Shown: piece after piece, positions 1 to 4,750 of the stretch
Numbering within the stretch: position 1 is the stretch's first letter
How the letters are laid out: the number at the start of each line of letters is the position of its first letter
Assembly: GCA_030916555.1 (NCBI GenBank)
Contig: JAUPWK010000023.1
Location: forward strand, 1-15,297
Direction: 5' to 3'
From: Patescibacteria group bacterium
GTDB taxonomy: Bacteria; Patescibacteriota; Patescibacteriia; UBA9934
Length of the DNA stretch: 15,297 nt
Program-made: the position numbers and the translations under genes
Notes under the pieces: model-generated
Database searches by the model: none
What the model was told of the DNA's origin: nothing
The model's input: the letters and a program-made list of their open reading frames with translations, nothing else

Positions 1-214
1 CCTTACCTGTGAAGGTGTAGTCATTGCCGTAACTGCCGGATTTGTAATTGTGACGAATCTTACCGTACGGCTCATACACCATGTACTGCAGGAGATTGCC
101 AGAACTGTCGGTTTCTACATGCGTACCACCAAGGTGATCGGTGTGGTGGTAGGCGCGAATGGTGACGTGATTTTGAAACAGCAACCCTATATACAGATTA
201 CCACAACACCGCCC
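1..214 (-). pseudogene. RHS/YD-repeat toxin core, 5'-truncated remnant (continues past left edge)
   Basis: On the minus strand the 71 codons from 214 to the edge encode the RHS repeat-associated core: YHHTDHLGGTHVETD, then SGNLLQYMVYEPYGK, then NDYTFTGK. These match the family pattern (Y-h-D-H-L-G-S/G-T with T-D, then Y-P-F/Y-G, then F-T-G-K) that closes the YD-repeat shell just before the variable toxin tip. In frame upstream there is a TAG at 215-217, and the residues between it and the core (GNLYIGLLFQN) do not look like YD repeats. There is also no ATG, so the 5' part is missing. In orphan rhs modules, new C-terminal tips are carried next to a fragment of core that serves as recombination homology; this could be such a module. 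The tip itself lies outside the window. The identity of the core is clear; whether it is dead or a donor cassette is inference. Confidence 0.8.
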
Positions 215-230
215 CTACAGGCGGTGTTGC
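203..230. repeat. Hairpin with the same stem as the S-layer terminator
   Basis: The arms CAACACCGCC (204-213) and GGCGGTGTTG (220-229) form a perfect 10-bp stem around a 6-base loop. The left side ACAACACCGCCC (203-214) is identical to 4672-4683, and the right arm is identical to part of 4688-4700. No T-run follows on either strand, so it is not a convincing terminator. The premature TAG of the RHS remnant lies in its loop. Confidence 0.6.
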
Positions 231-386
231 ATGGACATCCATCACTCGCAACTCAGTAACACTACCGCGCCTCAAGATCCTTAAAATAACTACGCTCTTC
301 ATCCGGTACAGCATCGATACTTGTATACGGGTAATTAACAATGATTTATTTGGCATACGGTGAATCACAACTCAATAACATGTGTT

Positions 387-737
387 TCAAGCACGCAGAA
401 CATCCAACGCTGCACTTGAGGCGTCGATAACTTTCCTCCATGGTAAGTAGCTCGTTATGTCTGCCACCAAAGTTTCCTCGTCTACAGTAAAATCTCTCTT
501 AAATTCAACTAAGGCCGTTGTAACCCCCATCAAAGCGTCCCACTCCGCCGAAGAAAAATTCTCCTTGAAACCAGGTTTCTCGTCTCGAAAATCTAGGTCG
601 TCAAACCAGGTTGACAGAATTTCTGTCGGGGTAAACCAAGTACTTTTAACATTCTCAGTCCACTCCTTCTTTTGGTAGTCGACAGACGCCATCATTTCAA
701 GTTGCTCAATGATAAGTTTACGTGCGGGAAATGCCAT
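387..737 (-). CDS. Unrecognised 116-residue soluble protein, possible immunity protein
   Basis: I do not recognise this protein. It is 116 residues, starts MAFPARKLI, has no signal peptide or membrane segment, and is rich in Trp, Asp and Glu (for example W-F-D-D-L-D-F near residues 44-50 and an E/D-rich C-terminal half). Its size, acidity and position as the last intact small gene before the RHS remnant fit a cytoplasmic immunity protein of a polymorphic toxin system, but no family motif supports this. The ATG at 737 has no clear Shine-Dalgarno. The truncated YdjM-like remnant lies immediately upstream. Confidence 0.6.
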   Translation of the reverse strand: MAFPARKLIIEQLEMMASVDYQKKEWTENVKSTWFTPTEILSTWFDDLDFRDEKPGFKENFSSAEWDALMGVTTALVEFKRDFTVDEETLVADITSYLPWRKVIDASSAALDVLRA

Positions 738-773
738 AGATTACTCAGTGCGCATTGATATATAACCGCCCCT

Positions 774-890
774 TTAATTTCGCTGCCTCTGATCCGCAAT
801 TAAGCCAACTCCAAGATATACAGGCATCTTTTTCAGACGTTGCAATCCGCGCGTAGCTAAATATCCTGCCGGAAGATGGGCGATGAACAC
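774..890 (-). pseudogene. Truncated YdjM-type (DUF457) membrane metal-dependent hydrolase remnant
   Basis: A 38-codon minus-strand frame begins at a GTG (890-888) and reads VFIAHLPAGYLATRGLQRL, then KKMPVYLGVGLIADQRQRN and TAA at 776-774. The opening F-I-A-H-L-P-A-G-Y-L-x-T-R is the characteristic N-terminus of inner-membrane metal-dependent hydrolases of the YdjM/DUF457 family, including the metal-binding His. Family members are usually well over 150 residues with several membrane helices; here homology stops in the first helix and the frame ends, so the gene is deleted at its 3' end. The remnant fills most of the 168-base gap between the two neighbouring genes and marks a past deletion or insertion junction near 780. 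Confidence 0.55.
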
Positions 891-905
891 ATGAATAATC
901 AAATG

Positions 906-1253
906 CTACTCAAATATTCCCTGGGTCTGAATCACTAGACCGTCAAGGAAGAAAATTCTGCATTCCGCTTGACGTTTATCATGCGAATAAGAAATAACCT
1001 CATCATACTTAAGCCGCCCATAATTGCCATACTCACCGCTCACCGTGTCATCATCAAACAGATACGGATCACGTGTGTACGCCTCCATTTTCGCTTCAGC
1101 CTCCGACTTCGTCAGTCCCAATAAATTACCATCAGAGCAGTCACTGTAGAGTGGGGTGAATTTATAGGAAAATTGATAGACGATACTTCCAGTATAAAAA
1201 ATGATACCTATACAAAGAATGATCAAACCGATTAGTGATATTTGCGTTTTCAT
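906..1253 (-). CDS. Single-pass membrane-anchored small protein, unrecognised
   Basis: The 115-residue product has an N-terminal hydrophobic helix (about residues 5-27, ISLIGLIILCIGIIF) preceded by one Lys, then about 85 polar residues predicted to lie outside the membrane. The outer part holds two cysteines (C39 in YSDCSD, C98 in QAECRIF) that could pair, plus a helical stretch of the form GLTKSEAEAKMEAY. I do not recognise the family. The gene follows the DUF1871-like gene after 18 bases and was probably co-transcribed with it. A small exported anchored protein in an immunity island would suit protection against a toxin acting at or crossing the envelope; that is inference. Confidence 0.65.
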   Translation of the reverse strand: MKTQISLIGLIILCIGIIFYTGSIVYQFSYKFTPLYSDCSDGNLLGLTKSEAEAKMEAYTRDPYLFDDDTVSGEYGNYGRLKYDEVISYSHDKRQAECRIFFLDGLVIQTQGIFE

Positions 1254-1271
1254 ATTCTCATACGAACTAAT

Positions 1272-1544
1272 TCATTTACCGAAATTATCCAGTATTCCTA
1301 ATGCAACTATCTCAGCCGCAATAGCTTCATATTTCCCTCTCGGACCAGCCGTACGTTCATCAAATGCCTTTACAAAAATCTCGTGAATTTTAGTAGCGAG
1401 CTCATCAGGATCTCTCGCATGAATATTCGCAATGGAGAGTGCCTCCATATCGTATTCACTGTCGGGAGCTCCGCCGCTTATCAGTCCTATAGGATCAACT
1501 CTTCTGAGTATGGACCTAACACTTTCTAAATATTGTTTTGACAT
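1272..1544 (-). CDS. DUF1871-like small protein, probable immunity protein
   Basis: The product is a 90-residue, mostly helical, soluble protein. The segment DPIGLISGGAPDSEYDMEA (about residues 17-35) followed by an acidic helix ending in I-H-E-I-F resembles the core pattern of DUF1871-type proteins (DPIG...P-x-D/S-E-Y-D...), which recur in polymorphic toxin immunity loci. It sits between the barstar gene (37 bases upstream) and a membrane-anchored small gene (18 bases downstream), all co-oriented. No strong ribosome binding site precedes the ATG. Family assignment rests on memory of the motif, so it is moderate. Confidence 0.65.
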   Translation of the reverse strand: MSKQYLESVRSILRRVDPIGLISGGAPDSEYDMEALSIANIHARDPDELATKIHEIFVKAFDERTAGPRGKYEAIAAEIVALGILDNFGK

Positions 1545-1581
1545 AGATGCTTAACCAGCTGGACTGCATGCACAAATAAAA

Positions 1582-1965
1582 TTATGGCTGAATCTGTAAT
1601 TCTATATCCTTGTGTCTCGTAATGATATCTACAAACATCATCCACAATGTTTGACCCTGATTTCGCTTAGCCGATGCTATTCTAGCGTCCCAGTCAGCCT
1701 GAGCGGTCACGTGCACAGTTGGTCTTCCAGCTTCTAGCCAAAGTATTGTTTCTGAATAACCCAAAGCAATTTTTGATTCCAAGAATTTCTCCCATATTAG
1801 TACGAAGCCATCATCGGGAGTTCCGTAGCCCCCGGACAACATATCGTTAAATGCATCAAGATTACTGATCTTTGCACCATTAAACAATAATTCGCTGATC
1901 TTGTGTAAAAACTGCTCATATCCAACAAAACAATCGCCATCGAGCTTATAACTTCTTTTAATCAT
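1582..1965 (-). CDS. Barstar-family ribonuclease inhibitor
   Basis: Barstars bind and block barnase-type ribonucleases in the cytoplasm by plugging the active site with an acidic helix. The 127-residue product shows the family pattern: the opening strand YKLDGDCF, the helix GYEQFLHKISELLF, then NLDAFNDMLSGGYGTPDDGF (residues 35-54) with the acidic inhibitory helix, and FVLIWEKF with LGYSETILWLE. This is the NLDAFND-L-GG-GTP subtype. I chose ATG at 1965 because homology begins a few residues later. A GTG at 2022 would add 19 non-homologous Cys-rich residues and lies inside a Shine-Dalgarno-like AGGGAGGTGA (2028-2019). That strong but apparently misplaced ribosome site suggests the 5' end was rearranged. 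As a member of a co-oriented string of immunity-type genes it probably guards against an RHS tip or neighbour toxin with RNase activity. Confidence 0.85.
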   Translation of the reverse strand: MIKRSYKLDGDCFVGYEQFLHKISELLFNGAKISNLDAFNDMLSGGYGTPDDGFVLIWEKFLESKIALGYSETILWLEAGRPTVHVTAQADWDARIASAKRNQGQTLWMMFVDIITRHKDIELQIQP

Positions 1966-2073
1966 ATTTATTCGACAATGCTTTAGTTTGGTGCAGCTAT
2001 TTTCGCATGGCGAATGGTTCACCTCCCTCGTGACCGGGCTACATGCTGTCCGAATAGGGACACAAATGTTAAA

Positions 2074-2089
2074 CGGTTACAAGTAACCG
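2074..2089. repeat. Short palindrome between CGATV-protein and barstar genes
   Basis: CGGTTAC-AA-GTAACCG is a perfect 16-base inverted repeat just after the upstream gene's TGA stop (2097-2095). A second inverted repeat, CTGTCCG (2046-2052) with CGGACAG (2088-2094), overlaps it by two bases, so the two hairpins compete. On the minus strand the first is followed by a broken T-run (TTTAACATTTG). It may be a weak terminator or attenuator. Confidence 0.35.
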
Positions 2090-2094
2090 GACAG

Positions 2095-2478
2095 TCATCT
2101 GTCACTGATCGTCTTTTTTATAAATTTGATGCTAATACCTTTATACGAATCTTTTTGTCTAAAAATGTCTTCACCATTACCCCAATATTCAATTACAAGT
2201 GTATTGTCATCTTCCCAATAAATATCCATATCAAGATCATGTAGGTATTGGAGCGAGACCACTCTTTTGCCATCAATGTCTATGTCGGTAAAATAACTTA
2301 CTGTTGCACCACAATTGCTAAAATAACGCGCAGCCTCATGCTGACCAGAAGGTGACGGTATCGTTACAATATCTTCACTCATGCAAGTTCCAAACAAAAC
2401 CTTGCAACCTACACCAAGAATACCTACGGTGATCAATAATAGAAGCGGAAATATACTTCTATTTATAGAATAGTTCAT
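2095..2478 (-). CDS. Membrane-anchored protein with CGATV motif (lipoprotein-like, DUF5412-like)
   Basis: From ATG 2478 the product is 127 residues: a short basic start, a hydrophobic stretch about 9-24 (SIFPLLLLITVGILGVG), and Cys25. L-G-V-G-C resembles a lipobox but has Gly at -3, so a plain N-terminal anchor is also possible. The outer part has SPSGQHEAARYFSNCGATVS (about 42-61) and later YWEDDNTLVIEYW. The pattern S-P-x-G-x-h-x-A...C-G-A-T-x is one I associate with small secreted DUF5412-type proteins found in immunity loci. The start is fixed by context: the 48 in-frame bases up to 2526 overlap the 3' end of the broken DUF4304 gene, whose TAA (2483-2481) is only 2 bases before this ATG, the classical spacing of co-translated genes. 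Function is inferred only. Confidence 0.7.
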   Translation of the reverse strand: MNYSINRSIFPLLLLITVGILGVGCKVLFGTCMSEDIVTIPSPSGQHEAARYFSNCGATVSYFTDIDIDGKRVVSLQYLHDLDMDIYWEDDNTLVIEYWGNGEDIFRQKDSYKGISIKFIKKTISDR

Positions 2479-2480
2479 AG

Positions 2481-2860
2481 TTAATCTCGTGCGATATTTT
2501 TGCTTTGATGAAAAACGCGAAAACATAGCAAGGCCGTATCATCAATGTGATTTCGAATATTATCCCCTCTCTCCTTATCGTCCAAATCATTCTCAAGCGA
2601 CAAAATTCTATCTAGCATTCATACTTCCGGTTCGCTCAATAGTTCATCTAACCTGTAATCAATATGTTGATACTTTTCATTAGAACGTGATTCAATCGTA
2701 CCCCTACGTTTAGGGAATAGCGATCACTAAAATTTGATTTTTGCAAAATAATAAGCTGCATAACTTCCCCAGTATCCCTTACCCGTCTCAGACCAATTTT
2801 TTTGAATCCTAATAATTTTAAAGATTTTGATATAGGATCAATAATCGGATTGGCGGGCAT
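2481..2860 (-). pseudogene. DUF4304-like immunity gene, frameshifted and interrupted
   Basis: The frame starting at ATG 2860 gives IIDPISKSLKLLGFKKIG, then VRDTGE, then QKSNFSDRYSLNVGV. This matches DUF4304, an immunity-type family (I-x-P-x-L-K-x-L-G-F-K-K, then QKS-x-F, then the Y-x-L-N-V-G strand). It runs into non-homologous residues and a TAG at about 2648. In another frame from 2699 the sequence continues sensibly as TIESRSNEKYQHIDYRLDEL, meets TGA at 2621-2619, then resumes as LDRILSLENDLDDKERG and reads open to TAA at 2483-2481. One missing base in the GGGG at 2704-2701 plus one nonsense change explains the picture. The reconstructed gene has about 126 codons, the usual size for the family. 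The open 70-codon 5' part may still be translated. Confidence 0.65.
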
Positions 2861-2915
2861 AAATTTTTATAGAAAATTTGAACCTAACTCGCCACATTCA
2901 TCGATTGACCTAGTA

Positions 2916-3686
2916 TTAGTTGCGTGAAGCGATCTTGTGATAGATATGTCCTGCTCCAAACCAAACCATAAACACGAAAACTAAATACACAATACAGCTG
3001 ACGCACGCTAAAATAATGATGGGAATTGATAGAACGATGTTTAAAATTGCCGAGTCAACGAACTGATATGCGACCAGGCCAACCAAAGCTCTGGCGAATA
3101 GAAGGAAGTAAACCGGCATTATCAGGAGATACAAAAAACCAAAACTTACCGACGCGTACTGGAATAAGTTAAATAGATGTGATTTGAATAATTTTTTACT
3201 TGCTTTTAATGCGGCCAGTGGACCTAGATTTTTATCTATGACCAAGAAACATGCGAAAAAATATATAAACGCAACGTAAATACCCGGTATTATGAAAAGC
3301 AGGAATCCGACCAGTGTCATTACGGTTAAACATAAAACAACAACAGCGTAAGAAAGTAGCGTGCGTGGCTTTATTTGAAATAACCGACTCATCAAAAAAT
3401 CTTTATCCCGGCCTACATGGATCAACAAATTGATACCAACAGCCGAAAAATATATTTGTAACAAAAATATCCCAACACTGACACCAGTAACTACCATAAC
3501 CGGGGCAGAAACGGCGAAAAGCACACTAGCAACAATAAACTGACTAAAATATAGGCCGATAAGCACCAAACCAACAAATGCCGCCTTTATCGAATGCCTC
3601 TTCAGCGACTCCCAAGCTTTAATATATATCTCTCTGACCGAAAAAATATCCGGCTCTCGCATGGTAGCGCTGATAAAATTCTTCAT
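2916..3686 (-). CDS. Polytopic membrane protein, GPDPase_memb/YciC-like
   Basis: The 256-residue product has about six hydrophobic helices separated by short loops. The segment LFIIPGIYVAFIYFFACFL, followed by VIDKNLGPLAALKASKKLFKSH (about 130-170), matches the conserved core of the membrane domain seen in YciC/DUF975 and glycerophosphodiester phosphodiesterase membrane-domain proteins (I-P-G-I-Y ... A-L-x-x-S-x-x-L). The catalytic phosphodiesterase domain is absent. The role is unknown. ATG 3686 is preceded by AGG 8 bases upstream; ATG at codon 9 is an alternative. Among immunity-type genes it may act as a membrane immunity protein against pore-forming or lipid-targeting toxins, or may be an unrelated passenger. 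It is A+T-rich like its neighbours. Confidence 0.7.
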   Translation of the reverse strand: MKNFISATMREPDIFSVREIYIKAWESLKRHSIKAAFVGLVLIGLYFSQFIVASVLFAVSAPVMVVTGVSVGIFLLQIYFSAVGINLLIHVGRDKDFLMSRLFQIKPRTLLSYAVVVLCLTVMTLVGFLLFIIPGIYVAFIYFFACFLVIDKNLGPLAALKASKKLFKSHLFNLFQYASVSFGFLYLLIMPVYFLLFARALVGLVAYQFVDSAILNIVLSIPIIILACVSCIVYLVFVFMVWFGAGHIYHKIASRN

Positions 3687-3784
3687 ACTAACAACCTGAT
3701 GTCTAAATTATGTGTTTACAGTACCGGATTAATGTCGATACTTCAATTTTTCGGCGTTTGTAGCCTATCGTAGCGCCTCATCCC

Positions 3785-4606
3785 CTATTCGTATCGCCGA
3801 GCGTCGAAATCAACATTTCTTTTGCCGAAGACAACATCTCTGAGGTTAAGATAGTTAAAGATACAAAGTACAGGAATCCGTCGGTCAGCCTCAGTCAACT
3901 CATTCAATTTTAGTGTTTTTATTGAAGCGGGATCGATTACGTACCAATCCTGCATTCGCCCATTAATATCCGGGCTTGCTCCTCTCCGAAATAGAGGATA
4001 CTTGTCATTTTCAATCACAATGGGAACGTGTCCAACTCTTCGAATAAAATCTAATTTTAGATTGTAGGATACGTCCATAAATGTAAAAAATCTATCGCTC
4101 GATTTCACGATGGAATCTACATTCATATCTGCCGTGGCATGCATACCGTCAAATATACGAACTAACGCGCCGAATATGGGATGAATACCGATCGCTTGCA
4201 GGTATGCAAAACCCGCATCGTATCCAATCGAAAATACATCCCCAACTTCATACGGGATAATGATTTCCAAGGGCTTGATTTTGCGATGATCTTCCAAATC
4301 AAACAGCATTCCGATATCTTCTTCCCATTCAATGCTCACTCCATCCTGCTCATATTGAGCAACTCGACGGCATACTGCTGGCCAATTCGGAAACCATTCA
4401 TCTGACCCTCCCCGGTCATCATTGACCAGTATGTAGTAGGAATCACCTGGAAGATTCTCGATTGGACTAACAATTGCGATAGTAGCGCCGTTCGTTTGAT
4501 CCCCATGTAAATCAATGGGCTTTTTAGAAGTTTTGATAACACCTTTTCGAATTATTTGATGCATATCATTTCGTAAATAGCTCATCGCGAAACAATCCCA
4601 TTTCAC
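3785..4606 (-). CDS. Two-domain immunity protein with Imm26-like C-terminal domain
   Basis: The product has 273 residues from GTG 4606. Residues about 119-255 resemble Imm26: PYEVGDVFSIGYDAGFAYLQ (a barrel-like G-D-V-F start), then RIFDG, then VGHVPIVIENDKYPLFRRG and DWYVIDP near the end. Imm26 proteins are cytoplasmic immunity factors of polymorphic toxin systems with diverse partner toxins. Residues about 15-115 form a separate acidic domain containing SYYILVNDDRGGSDEWFPNW, which I do not recognise; it may be a second immunity domain. Start choice is open: the promoter upstream puts the transcript start near 4611, leaving only about 5 bases before the GTG, so in-frame ATG 4585 or ATG 4564 is equally plausible. 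It is the first gene of the island, beginning just after the S-layer terminator. Confidence 0.7.
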   Translation of the reverse strand: MKWDCFAMSYLRNDMHQIIRKGVIKTSKKPIDLHGDQTNGATIAIVSPIENLPGDSYYILVNDDRGGSDEWFPNWPAVCRRVAQYEQDGVSIEWEEDIGMLFDLEDHRKIKPLEIIIPYEVGDVFSIGYDAGFAYLQAIGIHPIFGALVRIFDGMHATADMNVDSIVKSSDRFFTFMDVSYNLKLDFIRRVGHVPIVIENDKYPLFRRGASPDINGRMQDWYVIDPASIKTLKLNELTEADRRIPVLCIFNYLNLRDVVFGKRNVDFDARRYE

Positions 4607-4617
4607 GTACCAACTTC

Positions 4618-4645
4618 TTTATACTCCACGTCTACCCAGCGTCAA
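4618..4645 (-). promoter_or_regulatory. Sigma-70-type promoter for the immunity island
   Basis: On the minus strand TTGACG (4645-4640), a 16-base spacer and TATAAA (4623-4618) match the vegetative consensus at 10 of 12 positions. It lies between the S-layer terminator and the Imm26-like gene, so the island starts a fresh transcript here. The predicted start near 4611 leaves almost no leader before GTG 4606. Confidence 0.6.
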
Positions 4646-4665
4646 CGAAGTGTGTGGATGGCCAC

Positions 4666-4702
4666 AAAAACACAACACCGCCCTTGCGGGCGGTGTTGTG
4701 TT
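4666..4702 (-). terminator. Strong intrinsic terminator of the S-layer gene
   Basis: Read on the minus strand, arms 4700-4688 and 4683-4671 (CACAACACCGCCC / GGGCGGTGTTGTG) pair perfectly for 13 bp around a 4-base loop and are followed directly by a run of five T (4670-4666). The stem can extend by two A-T pairs. It lies about 50 bases after the stop codon of the S-layer-like gene, as expected for a very highly expressed transcript. Confidence 0.85.
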
Positions 4703-4750
4703 GTCTAAACTCTCGTGAGAGAGATGGACGTCGCTTTTAACCCGTGAGGA

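Noticed and set aside
262..345. Minus-strand frame IVNYPYTSIDAVPDEERSYF ... ending in TAG
   Set aside because: It has a protein-like composition and may be the tail of a lost gene, but it follows a stop codon directly, has no start and matches no family I know.
2041..2100. Integron attC-like recombination site between immunity genes
   Set aside because: There are nested inverted repeats and small co-oriented genes, but no RYYYAAC/GTTRRRY core pair flanking the structure, and the other gaps in the island carry no similar element.
2619..2621. TGA recoded as glycine in the DUF4304 frame
   Set aside because: Other genes here (sigma factor, CGATV protein) end in TGA at sensible places, and the same gene also needs a frameshift, so ordinary decay is simpler.
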